From Bacteroidales bacterium (GTDB lineage Bacteria; Bacteroidota; Bacteroidia; Bacteroidales; VadinHA17): 8,653 nt of DNA. Where the stretch lies: NCBI GenBank assembly GCA_003520925.1, contig DOTV01000162.1:1-8653 (forward strand), read 5' to 3'. This document shows, piece by piece, positions 1 through 6,379 of the stretch. Position 1 is the first letter of the stretch, and each line of letters starts with the position of its first letter. Under the pieces are notes generated by a model. The model was given only the letters and a program-made list of their open reading frames with translations, made no database searches and had not been told where the DNA came from. A program made the translations under genes and the position numbers.

Positions 1-350
1 TTCTCAGTAACCCTAAGATCAACATTCTTTTTGATAGTGAGCCAAGAGCTTTTATTAAGGATGGCGATAAAATTGTCACGGAAATTGAGAATGTGAAAAC
101 AAAAGAACGCCAGAAACTTGTAAGCGACGGTGTATTTATTTTCATCGGAATGAAGCCCAATATTGATCTCTTCAGGGATAAACTTGAGCTTGACAAGTGG
201 GGATATATCAAGACTGATGAAGACATGAGAACGAGTATCAAAGGGGTTTATGCAGTCGGAGATGTTATAAGTAAAAAATACCGCCAGATTACCACTGCTG
301 TAGCTGACGGAACTATAGCCGCTATGGCTATCGCAAAGGAATCAGACTGA
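1..350 (+). CDS. trxB: Thioredoxin reductase, C-terminal part (5' end outside window)
   Basis: This is the last 115 residues of a thioredoxin reductase, a cytoplasmic FAD enzyme that passes electrons from NADPH to thioredoxin. The reading frame is open from base 3, so the start lies left of the window; the full family is about 310 residues. Visible hallmarks are the end of the NADPH domain (GVFIFIGMKPN), the segment GYIKTDEDMRTSIKGVYAVGD, whose GD binds FAD, and the closing YRQITTAVADGTIAA helix typical of TrxB. The redox CxxC pair would lie in the missing part. A GTG at 93 could be read as a start but falls inside the conserved domain, so I reject it. A DUF2892 gene follows 31 bases later on the same strand and is probably co-transcribed. 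A related low-molecular-weight flavoprotein such as ferredoxin-NADP reductase is possible but fits less well. Confidence 0.5.
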   Translation, partial: LSNPKINILFDSEPRAFIKDGDKIVTEIENVKTKERQKLVSDGVFIFIGMKPNIDLFRDKLELDKWGYIKTDEDMRTSIKGVYAVGDVISKKYRQITTAVADGTIAAMAIAKESD

Positions 351-381
351 AAATAATTGATTTAACTTAATATTCGATAAG

Positions 382-585
382 ATGAAAAAGAACATGGGAA
401 CCATCGACAAGGTAATCAGGGTACTGGTTGCAGTCGTAATTTTAGTCCTGTATTTCACACATGTAATTACAGGCACTCTGGCAGTTGTACTTTTAATCCT
501 TGCAGGTGTCTTTGTTATTACAAGCCTTCTTGGTTTTTGCCCTCTTTATCTGCCGGTTGGCTTTAGCACCGCGAAAAAAGAATAA
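382..585 (+). CDS. Small DUF2892 (YgaP-like transmembrane) protein
   Basis: This 67-residue protein has a short charged N-terminus (MKKNMGTIDKVIR) and two hydrophobic helices, at about residues 12-27 and 31-51. They are followed by the LLGFCPLYLPVG signature and a Lys-rich end. That layout and the GFCPLY motif match the DUF2892 family, also called the YgaP-like transmembrane domain. In other bacteria the domain is often found alone or fused to rhodanese sulfurtransferases. The single cysteine in GFCPLY is the obvious candidate for a thiol or persulfide role, but the function is unknown. The gene sits 31 bases downstream of trxB on the same strand and ends one base before a strong hairpin terminator. 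It is therefore probably the last gene of a redox operon. No clear Shine-Dalgarno sequence is seen, which is normal for Bacteroidota. Confidence 0.5.
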   Translation: MKKNMGTIDKVIRVLVAVVILVLYFTHVITGTLAVVLLILAGVFVITSLLGFCPLYLPVGFSTAKKE

Positions 586-622
586 AAGAAAAGGGTGCCC
601 TTTTAAGACACCCTCTTCTTTT
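586..622. terminator. Bidirectional intrinsic terminator
   Basis: A hairpin has an AGGGTG/CACCCT core (592-597 with 609-614), extended by an A/G-rich left arm pairing with CTTCTTTT (586-590 with 616-620) and one mismatch. The loop is about 11 bases. An A-run lies on the left and a T-run on the right, so it works for both the rightward DUF2892 operon and the leftward gene ending at 639. Confidence 0.5.
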
Positions 623-638
623 AATTGTAACTAAAATA

Positions 639-1028
639 TTATCTGCGTCTTGCACCCGACATTTTTGACATCCTCATGTTGTGATTTATTACATTGACAC
701 ATGCACCATCACTTACCTGCATTCTGCGAGCCTGTGATGCGTTCTGGGCTCTGGTCGGTGACATTGTGTGCGAAGGATCCTGCAACCTGGTCCGGTCCCT
801 TTTACGAATCTGATCACCGGTTCCGGTCTGATCATGTGTTCGAAGCTGATCCCTTTTACGTGTCTGAAGCAGACTCTGATCTCCAGCTTGTGATTGTGTC
901 TGAGTCCCGGTGCCGGTTTGCACCTGAGTCTGATTCTGGGTTTGGTTCTGAGTCTGATTAGTGGTCTGAGCTGTTATACCAGCACTGATTAAGAGTGCTA
1001 TAGCAGATAAAAAAATTGTCCTTTTCAT
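639..1028 (-). CDS. Secreted low-complexity Gln/Thr-rich protein, function unknown
   Basis: The 129-residue product begins with a clear signal peptide (MKRTIFLSAIALLISAGITAQ), with probable cleavage near residue 20. Residues 22-55 alternate Gln with Thr/Asn (QTQNQTQNQTQ type) in a two-residue rhythm. Residues 56-85 keep the rhythm but become Arg/Lys/Asp-rich, with RKRD occurring twice 18 residues apart. The last 45 residues are less repetitive and end in a basic GARRR tail. The alternation suggests an extended or beta-like secreted polymer or adhesin-type segment, which is inference. I know of no named family. The start is set by the signal peptide and by a TAnnTTTG box 35 bases upstream. The opposite strand also has an open frame here (701-961), but it has no signal and is a by-product of the repeats. 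A terminator lies just past the stop. Confidence 0.5.
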   Translation of the reverse strand: MKRTIFLSAIALLISAGITAQTTNQTQNQTQNQTQVQTGTGTQTQSQAGDQSLLQTRKRDQLRTHDQTGTGDQIRKRDRTRLQDPSHTMSPTRAQNASQARRMQVSDGACVNVINHNMRMSKMSGARRR

Positions 1029-1062
1029 AACTTTAATTTTTAAGTGTGAGTTGTTTATTGGT

Positions 1063-1070
1063 CAAATGTA
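1063..1070 (-). promoter_or_regulatory. Candidate Bacteroidota -7 promoter box for the Gln/Thr-rich protein gene
   Basis: The minus strand reads TACATTTG, an exact match to the TAnnTTTG -7 consensus of Bacteroidota. It implies a leader of roughly 27 bases. No well-spaced TTTG -33 element is seen, only a GTTG about 16 bases upstream, so support is moderate. Confidence 0.5.
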
Positions 1071-1207
1071 AATCCGTGAAGATGAACAACTCATGAATTT
1101 TTGAAAAATCCTGAAAATCACGCTTGACATTATTACAAAACCTTAAGGACCCGGGAAATATGAGTCATTATATAAAGGCACTACATAACCGGCTTCTGCT
1201 TTTGATA

Positions 1208-1591
1208 TTAATTGTGACTGCAGGAATGTCCGTTCTGATGATGGCTTTCATGCTGGTGGCAACTGCTCCCACTATCTTTAACTAAGCCGGCAAGGTATTG
1301 TTTCACAACCTCAGTTGCATCGCCAGAGCAACCGCGGATAACATCTATTCCGCTATAATTCAATACATTAATAGCACCTCCACCAATACCACCTGCTAAC
1401 ATCATTGTAACTCCATCAGCTGCAAGTACACTTGCAATATCTGACTTACAACCACATCCCTGGGGTGATTCGACACTCTTGATTTCGGCTATTTCCTTTT
1501 TATCTGAAATTGTATATACACCATATGATTCACAATGTCCAAAATGGCTGTCTATTTGATTTTCTTTAGTTACCGGAACTGCAATTTTCAT
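1208..1591 (-). CDS. NifX/NifB-family (dinitrogenase iron-molybdenum cofactor type) protein with His/Cys tail
   Basis: This 127-residue cytoplasmic protein belongs to the small RNase H-like NifX/NifB C-terminal family, whose members bind or carry metal clusters (FeMo-co precursors, the Mo-Cu cluster of orange protein, or Fe-S). The order of motifs is typical: MKIAVPVTKENQIDSHFGHC at the N-terminus, a GCGC motif at residues 45-48, the glycine loop AGGIGGGA at 66-73, and RGCSGDATEVV at 86-96. No nif genes are in view, so a role in nitrogen fixation is not indicated. Unusual is the tail after residue 108, which has six His and two Cys within about 17 residues and looks like a metal-binding or metal-storage extension. 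It is read 36 bases downstream of a DUF134 regulator, a pairing often seen in anaerobes, so the two very likely form an operon. The exact cluster and target are unknown. Confidence 0.5.
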   Translation of the reverse strand: MKIAVPVTKENQIDSHFGHCESYGVYTISDKKEIAEIKSVESPQGCGCKSDIASVLAADGVTMMLAGGIGGGAINVLNYSGIDVIRGCSGDATEVVKQYLAGLVKDSGSSCHQHESHHQNGHSCSHN

Positions 1592-1627
1592 TTTTAACTA
1601 ATTTGATTTTTATTGAGTTTGTTATTA

Positions 1628-2032
1628 TTAATTTAATTTGATCAATTCATTTTGTCCATATGCAGTGCAATTCTTGCATTTAAAGTGGTTTTCCAAACCT
1701 TCTATCAGCTTATAACATTTATTGCAGCGATACCAGTCTTTCTCAAGCTGATAATTTCCGCCTTCGATCTCAATTGCTTTCCCTTCGACAAATGATTTAG
1801 CAATAAGTTTTAATGCCCTGTTATAAATCCTGGTAAGTGTAGGACGTGAAATATTCATTTGTTTTGCAGCATCGTCCTGGGGAAGCATCTCGTAATTCAC
1901 AAGCCTTATACTTTCATATTCTTCATATTTCAACCTGACTGATGCTTTAACACAGGATTGCATGCCAAAGGGTCTGAAGCCCTTCATTTTAGGAGGGTTA
2001 ATAATCTTTCTTGCTTTCTGTGGCCGGGACAT
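1628..2032 (-). CDS. DUF134 family DNA-binding protein (HTH plus zinc ribbon)
   Basis: The 134-residue protein matches DUF134/UPF0251. The N-terminal MSRPQKARKI and PPKMKGFRPFG segments are family hallmarks. A sigma-70-region-4-like helix-turn-helix follows at about residues 38-75, with recognition helix around MNISRPTLTRIYNRA. The C-terminus carries two CxxC pairs, C103/C106 and C119/C122, which should form a zinc or iron ribbon. Most DUF134 proteins are about 100 residues, so the ribbon is an extension present in a subset. The gene is first in a two-gene operon with the NifX-type gene and has a well-formed promoter at 2129-2160. An inverted repeat lies in its predicted leader, so autoregulation is a reasonable inference. 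The ATG at 2030-2032 is chosen because the conserved MSRP start follows directly. Confidence 0.5.
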   Translation of the reverse strand: MSRPQKARKIINPPKMKGFRPFGMQSCVKASVRLKYEEYESIRLVNYEMLPQDDAAKQMNISRPTLTRIYNRALKLIAKSFVEGKAIEIEGGNYQLEKDWYRCNKCYKLIEGLENHFKCKNCTAYGQNELIKLN

Positions 2033-2058
2033 TCATTTCGGTTTAAGTGAAGATTTAA

Positions 2059-2084
2059 TTTCGGGATAATTAATATATCCGAAA
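2059..2084. repeat. Imperfect inverted repeat in the leader of the DUF134 gene, candidate operator
   Basis: The arms TTTCGGGATA (2059-2068) and TATCCGAAA (2076-2084) are complementary except for one extra G, with a 7-base AT spacer. The repeat lies 27-52 bases upstream of the DUF134 start and downstream of its predicted transcription start. It could bind the DUF134 protein or fold as an RNA hairpin; which is not shown by sequence alone. Confidence 0.5.
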
Positions 2085-2128
2085 AACAATTTAACGAGAA
2101 AGGAAACTTTCATAGTTGATTGTCTGCG

Positions 2129-2160
2129 CAAAGATAATGAACCAGCGTTCATAAAGCAAA
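2129..2160 (-). promoter_or_regulatory. Bacteroidota promoter of the DUF134-NifX operon
   Basis: On the minus strand TTTG (2157-2160) is followed after 20 bases by TATCTTTG (2129-2136). Both elements and the spacing match the TTTG / TAnnTTTG consensus exactly. Transcription should begin near 2122, giving a leader of about 90 bases that contains the 2059-2084 inverted repeat. Confidence 0.5.
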
Positions 2161-2229
2161 TAAAATCAACTTTTTTCAATCGGACCTGACATATATGGGA
2201 ATTTTCCCTTAATTAATTTATTATCGAGA

Positions 2230-2847
2230 TTAACAACGGCTCGAAATCAGCATGAAAACGTCAAATTGTTTTGTTTCAGAGGCCGATATTTTCTTATTAA
2301 TAACAAAACATTTCCTGTGACTGATATCTGTAAATCCATGGTTTCTGACCAGGGTTGACAAAGTTTCAACATCGAATCCCCTGTGGCCGGTAAAGCCATC
2401 GCCGTGAAATGAGCCGTCTTCAGGATACAGATCTGCAATAGCAAGGAACCCCCCGGGATTCAACAGCTTATAAAAACGGGATATAATTAAATCTATGTCA
2501 GAAACATGATGAAGAACCATCTGTGTAAAAATCAGGTCGAACCTTTCATTTTTATAATCGGATTGTTCCAGGTTAAAATTCAGAACTTTAAGGTTCCTGA
2601 CTTTTGAAGTTTTGATTTTTCCGGCCATCACCTTCACCATTTCTGAAGAGTTGTCCATCAGTGTTATCTCTTTTACATGATCTTTCAGCAGAAAACTTGT
2701 TATCCCTGTCCCTGCGCCATACTCAAGAACTTTCATCTCAGTGTTAAGAGGAATCAGCCTCTTTATCTCAACTGCAATAGCTTCGGAGCGATCCCGATGC
2801 ATTGGATTCTCGTCCCAGCCGGCTGCTTTAATGTCAAATTCGTTCAT
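2230..2847 (-). CDS. Class I SAM-dependent methyltransferase
   Basis: The 205-residue protein has the Rossmann-type methyltransferase fold of the Methyltransf_11/UbiE-like group. Motif I is VLEYGAGTGI (40-49), which binds SAM. The acidic residue after the second strand is D65 in LMDNS. Motif II is FDLIFTQMVLHHV (103-115) and motif III is LLNPGGFLAIADL (128-140). The N-terminal AAGWDENPMHRDR and the later HGDGFTGHRGFD segment are typical of a group of small soluble methyltransferases of uncertain substrate. No transmembrane or signal segment is present, so it is cytoplasmic. The substrate cannot be read from the sequence. It stands alone: 181 bases separate it from the DsrE-like gene upstream and 197 bases from the DUF134 gene downstream. 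I saw no clear TAnnTTTG promoter, but a palindrome lies about 70 bases upstream. Confidence 0.5.
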   Translation of the reverse strand: MNEFDIKAAGWDENPMHRDRSEAIAVEIKRLIPLNTEMKVLEYGAGTGITSFLLKDHVKEITLMDNSSEMVKVMAGKIKTSKVRNLKVLNFNLEQSDYKNERFDLIFTQMVLHHVSDIDLIISRFYKLLNPGGFLAIADLYPEDGSFHGDGFTGHRGFDVETLSTLVRNHGFTDISHRKCFVINKKISASETKQFDVFMLISSRC

Positions 2848-2906
2848 TGATTTTTGCAGATATTAATTGTCTGGTCAAATATTATGGATAATAACATTTT
2901 CTATTG

Positions 2907-2934
2907 TTCAAAGTTCACAATTCAAAATGAATTG
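2907..2934. repeat. Three heptamer repeats overlapping a palindrome upstream of the methyltransferase gene
   Basis: TTCAAAG, TTCACAA and TTCAAAA follow one another in exact 7-base phase from 2907. The last unit forms part of a perfect palindrome, CAATTCA-AAA-TGAATTG (2918-2934). The 8-mer AGTTCACA at 2912-2919 recurs at 2988-2995. It may be an operator or the remnant of a simple intergenic repeat; AT-rich chance similarity is possible. Confidence 0.5.
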
Positions 2935-2969
2935 ATCATAAATCTGATTATTTTGCACAATTAAGCAAC

Positions 2970-2989
2970 CTAAAGAAGTGAGTTCTTAG
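2970..2989. repeat. Short imperfect hairpin after the DsrE-like gene
   Basis: CTAAAGAA (2970-2977) and TTCTTAG (2983-2989) pair with one bulged base around a 5-base loop, about 40 bases beyond the stop of the leftward DsrE-like gene. There is no following T-run, so calling it a terminator would be weak. The rest of 2848-3028 shows no gene. Confidence 0.5.
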
Positions 2990-3028
2990 TTCACAGATCA
3001 CCCCAAAATATATCGGTTCTCAGTGATA

Positions 3029-3502
3029 TTAATAATCCAAAGTTATGATCCTTCCTTTTGTGAAATTGAAGAATTTATCTTTCTGGGCTATCTGAACGCC
3101 ATCCATCAGGTCTTCAGGCTTGAACCCGGCTATTTTCAGACATGTCGGACATGCATACACACCAACTCCTTTATCAGTTAACTGTTTAATGTATGAATGT
3201 GCAGATTCAAAATCTGCAAAATTCAGATCTTTTGCACTTTTTACAAGAAGATCCACTGCATGTATATCCATATATACAATTACATCCTTATCCATTGACA
3301 TCATAACAGCCATTTTTAAAGGCATCAGAACACGGTGAGGGTCGTTATAGCTTTCTGTTATGTGGATAAATATTCCATCTCTGACAGAGGTTTCAGTTTC
3401 AGCCATAGTTGAATGCATATGCGAAACAGCTGTTGGCTTTGGATTCTGATTACATGACATAATCAGGAATGCACAGACTATTAACAGGTTTAACTTTTTC
3501 AT
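3029..3502 (-). CDS. DsrE-like family lipoprotein with CPTC motif
   Basis: This 157-residue protein starts with a lipoprotein signal (MKKLNLLIVCAFLIMSC); Cys17 is the lipid anchor, so the protein should sit in the periplasm or outer membrane. A His/Met-containing linker follows. From about residue 42 comes a DsrE/DsrF-like alpha/beta domain: IFIHITESYNDPHRVLMPLK, then a strand DVIVYMDIHAVDLL, a helix, and GVGVYACPTCLKIAGF with C118 and C121. DsrE-type proteins relay sulfur through a cysteine in this region, so C118 or C121 is the likely reactive site. Most DsrE proteins are cytoplasmic, so the lipid anchor is notable. The gene lies 60 bases after the TonB receptor on the same strand and probably closes that operon. 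The role in sulfur or metal handling outside the cytoplasm is inferred. The C-terminus ends cleanly, with no truncation. Confidence 0.5.
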   Translation of the reverse strand: MKKLNLLIVCAFLIMSCNQNPKPTAVSHMHSTMAETETSVRDGIFIHITESYNDPHRVLMPLKMAVMMSMDKDVIVYMDIHAVDLLVKSAKDLNFADFESAHSYIKQLTDKGVGVYACPTCLKIAGFKPEDLMDGVQIAQKDKFFNFTKGRIITLDY

Positions 3503-3562
3503 TTTTTTTTTTGGATAATAAAGTTACAATATTTACTGTATTAAGAAGATAATTCGGGCTGG

Positions 3563-5812
3563 TCAGTTTTTCTCCTTAATTAGTAATGCAAATGGGATTT
3601 TTAAATTTAATACGATATTTCTTCCCGGATCATAGAGCCCCACTTCTTTCAAAGTCGACAGATGGTCAATATATTTCTTATCAAACAAATTGTTTCCACT
3701 AATAGAGACAGACATAAGCTGATTCTTAATTTTAATGTTCCCTCCAATGCTTAAGTCTAAGATAGTGTATCCATTTGTGGCCGTTTCATCGGGCGCTGTA
3801 TTGTTCTGATCAAATGCCGTAGTTGTAAAAACGGAAATAAATGCATTCTGCAGAAATAGTAAATTTACCTTTTCTGCCCTGAGTTCGAACTGCAATTTAT
3901 GAGCCGGAATAAATGGTAAATAAACACCACTTTTTTGTTTGCCGATCACCAGTGAATATGTTGGCTCAAATGACATCCACTTCATTGATCCCGGATGAAA
4001 ATGGAAGCCGGCTTCTCCGCCAAAAAGACAGGAGTTTGCCTGTTGATACTTATAAATATTCATTCCTGAAGTAGTTGTTTCTCCTGTTGGTGAGATGAAA
4101 ATATAATTATTGATAATGTTATAAAATCCGGCAATATCAAACAGGAAATTATCAATATGGTAATGTATGTTTAAATCCATCTCGTAGGAATTCTCAGGGA
4201 CAAGATTCTGGTCACCCACTTCGTATCGTAATTCATGAGGCCCATTTGAGGTCAGCTCAGCCAGGTTAGGTGTCCGGTAAGCTGCCGCAAAGTTTGCCCT
4301 GAATAACAAATATTCTGAGTAGTTAAAGGTAGCGCCAAATGAACCACTGAAACTGCCATAATTTTTATTTATTGCCGGACGATATGTCTCCAGGTCTGCC
4401 GGCAAACCAATAGATTGTGTTGAGACTGATTTGTTATCGTAACGGAGTCCCGATTGTATTTTCAGTTTTTTGAAAAAGGTATACTGCAATAAGCCAAATG
4501 CTGAGTAATTATTTGTTTTTGCATCAGGTAAAAGTAATGTTTCCCTGTTATTGATGTTTTTATTTGTTTGATTAAGACCCTGAAAACCAATAATGTATTC
4601 TGAGTTCAATTTCGATGGCAAATGAAGAATTGTTTCATATGTAAGTGTTGCAAGCCGCATTTGAATTTCAAAAATGTCAGCTTCCCCGAAATGGATCAGT
4701 TCGGTATTCTGATAAGCCGAATTTATATCAAGTTTAAGTTTTCCAAAATACAGTTTGTTTTGAGATGACAATAAATGGTTATTAAATTCCTCGTACCAAA
4801 TTTCATTTTTTCGTCCCCTTTCTTTGACTTCTTCAATAGCCTCATCTTCCACCATTCCGAGTTTTTGATTATTAAAATCATAAAACAAATTAAATGTTCC
4901 GATTTTATCAGTGTAACCTGTATTTGCTTTGAATGATAGTTCGTTGAAACGTGAATTGGGAACAAAAGAACCGCCTCCCTGAAGATAATCTGCATTTGTT
5001 TTTTGACCAATTCTTATTCCTCCGAATATTTTTTTCGATGCAGCTTTTAATCCGAAATTATTTGTCATCCCGAGGCTGTTCGAAAAGAGCTGAAAGTTAA
5101 AATCACCGGAGAAAGTGTTTACTGAAGCCGGTTTCTCTTTAATAAGATTAATAACTCCGCCAATAGCGTCAGATCCATAAAGTAAAGAAGCCGGACCTTT
5201 AATGATTTCAACATCTTCAATTCCGAATTCGTCTATCCCCAGCGGATGGTGGCTCGAATACTGGTAATTTTCAAACCTTACTCCATTATTTAAAACCAGG
5301 ATATCATTCATTGATAATCCTCGAATTACAGGCTTTGAAACTCCGCTTCCCTTTGAAATCATATCAACTCCTGGCACTCTGGTCAGTACCTCAGAAAAAT
5401 TAGCAGTGCTTTTCGTTGTAAGAAGGCCAAGTTTAAGGACATCAATTTTTACAGCATTATCATGCTGTGTAGAATTATAAAACCCGGTAATTACAACCTC
5501 CCCGGCCTCAATTGTTGTGCTTTTTAGTTTAATATTCAGTTCAACCGATTCTCTATTTAACTCAATTGTCTCAATGGTATTTATATATCCGATATAAGAA
5601 AACTGAATTTTCAACTTGCCATTTGGTAAACCGGACAATTCATATTTTCCTTCACCATTTGCAATAGTCCCCTTGTTAAGGTCCGGAATATAAATTGTTG
5701 CACCCGGCAACGGTAAATTGTTCTGCTCTGTTATTTTTCCTGTTATTTTGTTCTGAGCATTTATGATATAATTAGATAATATCATAAAGCAAATGATAAA
5801 TGTTTTTTTCAT
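3563..5812 (-). CDS. TonB-dependent outer-membrane receptor, possibly for a metal or metal complex
   Basis: With the start used here the receptor is 749 residues. Domains in order are a signal peptide (MKKTFIICFMILSNYIINAQ), a carboxypeptidase-regulatory-like beta domain (about 22-100, with GATIYIPDLNKGTIANGEGK), a TonB-box-like EVVITGFY (105-112), a plug (about 120-228), and a 22-strand type barrel to the end. The plug has VIRGLSMNDILVLNNGVR and VEIIKGPASLLYGSDAIGG. The barrel ends with a classic DPGRNIVLNLKIPF. The plug segment SSHHPLGIDEFGIEDVE resembles the His-containing loop of ZnuD-like zinc or heme receptors, hinting at a metal ligand. Translation could also begin 24 bases upstream at 5836, but the strong RBS at 5821-5828 and the signal peptide favour 5812. 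The gene lies between a DUF2946-like small gene (48-base gap) and a DsrE-like lipoprotein gene (60-base gap), so the three are likely one operon. Confidence 0.5.
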   Translation of the reverse strand: MKKTFIICFMILSNYIINAQNKITGKITEQNNLPLPGATIYIPDLNKGTIANGEGKYELSGLPNGKLKIQFSYIGYINTIETIELNRESVELNIKLKSTTIEAGEVVITGFYNSTQHDNAVKIDVLKLGLLTTKSTANFSEVLTRVPGVDMISKGSGVSKPVIRGLSMNDILVLNNGVRFENYQYSSHHPLGIDEFGIEDVEIIKGPASLLYGSDAIGGVINLIKEKPASVNTFSGDFNFQLFSNSLGMTNNFGLKAASKKIFGGIRIGQKTNADYLQGGGSFVPNSRFNELSFKANTGYTDKIGTFNLFYDFNNQKLGMVEDEAIEEVKERGRKNEIWYEEFNNHLLSSQNKLYFGKLKLDINSAYQNTELIHFGEADIFEIQMRLATLTYETILHLPSKLNSEYIIGFQGLNQTNKNINNRETLLLPDAKTNNYSAFGLLQYTFFKKLKIQSGLRYDNKSVSTQSIGLPADLETYRPAINKNYGSFSGSFGATFNYSEYLLFRANFAAAYRTPNLAELTSNGPHELRYEVGDQNLVPENSYEMDLNIHYHIDNFLFDIAGFYNIINNYIFISPTGETTTSGMNIYKYQQANSCLFGGEAGFHFHPGSMKWMSFEPTYSLVIGKQKSGVYLPFIPAHKLQFELRAEKVNLLFLQNAFISVFTTTAFDQNNTAPDETATNGYTILDLSIGGNIKIKNQLMSVSISGNNLFDKKYIDHLSTLKEVGLYDPGRNIVLNLKIPFALLIKEKN

Positions 5813-5820
5813 TTGATACT

Positions 5821-5828
5821 TTTCCTCT
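5821..5828 (-). promoter_or_regulatory. Ribosome binding site that sets the TonB receptor start
   Basis: The minus strand reads AGAGGAAA, 8 bases before the ATG at 5810-5812. It is one of only two clear Shine-Dalgarno sequences in this window, and it selects the MKKT start over the in-frame ATG at 5836. Confidence 0.5.
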
Positions 5829-5860
5829 TTTAACAATTCATTAATAAACGACTACAAGAA

Positions 5861-6187
5861 TTAATCAGTTGAAATTTGAAATGTTAAAGGCGGTGCACGT
5901 AAAAGAAAAAAAAATGAAGAGAGATTTGAGTTATATGGAGAATTGTAACTGATGAAGTAATTATCTGAAGGATTTTCCTTTTGCAAACTGACATATTCAG
6001 TGAATGACAAAAAAAATGAAAATTCAAAACTGCATATGCCGCACTTCTCATGGAATGGATGAATTCCTATAACATTTGAAGGAACCAAACAGGAGTGTTC
6101 ATGATGATGTTCAATTTTTACTATTGACGGAAATATGAAGACCATCAATAGCAGTAATGCAATATTATTTTTAATTTTTCTGACCAT
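5861..6187 (-). CDS. Small exported His/Cys protein with RAPP tail, DUF2946-like
   Basis: The 108-residue product has an N-terminal hydrophobic signal or anchor (KNNIALLLLMVFIFPSIV). A metal-ligand-rich stretch follows: HHHEH at 27-31, C33, H43, H46, and a CGIC pair at C49/C52. Near the C-terminus stands FFLLRAPPLTF, with RAPP at 97-100. The layout of signal, HxxxC/CxxC patch and a terminal RxPP motif resembles DUF2946, a proteobacterial family of small proteins found beside TonB receptors and copper genes. Overall identity looks low, so I call it DUF2946-like only. The gene is first in the operon with the receptor (48-base gap). A role as periplasmic metal ligand, sensor or receptor helper is inferred. 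No well-formed promoter was found upstream; TATCTTCG at 6249-6256 is one mismatch from the -7 box. Confidence 0.5.
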   Translation of the reverse strand: MVRKIKNNIALLLLMVFIFPSIVKIEHHHEHSCLVPSNVIGIHPFHEKCGICSFEFSFFLSFTEYVSLQKENPSDNYFISYNSPYNSNLSSFFFLLRAPPLTFQISTD

Positions 6188-6280
6188 TATATTGATTACT
6201 CTGCATATTGCATTTGAAGGGCATCATATTTGAAACAGTAATTAAACACGAAGATAATTGATAAATACTTTAAATAAAAA

Positions 6281-6379
6281 AGGTTGTTTGGAAACTCCGC
6301 ATGAGCCGGCTGGAGCTATCACCTGGTTGAAGCATTTGTTTTAAAGATAGTCTAGTCTCTCCAGGTAGTTTTCTAGAGA
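6281..6379. ncRNA. Candidate structured element (possible leader RNA or operator cluster)
   Basis: Within a GC-rich patch, CTCC (6295-6298) can pair with GGAG (6312-6315). Directly after it CTATC (6316-6320) pairs with GATAG (6346-6350), and ACCTGG (6321-6326) with CCAGGT (6361-6366). The last two helices interlock as an H-type pseudoknot, and TCTCT (6356-6360) can pair with AGAGA (6375-6379) as an alternative fold. I could not match it to a known riboswitch class. Transcription strand is unknown, and short helices can arise by chance. Confidence 0.5.

Noticed and set aside
701..961. A rightward 86-codon frame opposite the Gln/Thr-rich gene.
   Set aside because: It has no signal peptide or RBS, and its Ser/Glu/Asp repeats arise from the complementary strand of the Gln/Thr repeats. 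The minus-strand frame has a signal peptide and a promoter box.
1160..1285. A rightward 41-codon frame beginning MSHYIKALHNRLLLL, hydrophobic, with a weak AGGA upstream.
   Set aside because: It overlaps the 3' end of the NifX-type gene in antisense. Most of its hydrophobic stretch is the complement of the His/Ser/Asn codons of that tail, so it is probably a by-product.
5813..5836. An upstream in-frame ATG for the TonB receptor adding MLKEEKYQ.
   Set aside because: The added residues would precede a normal signal peptide, and the AGAGGAAA ribosome site lies inside that extension, correctly spaced for the ATG at 5812.
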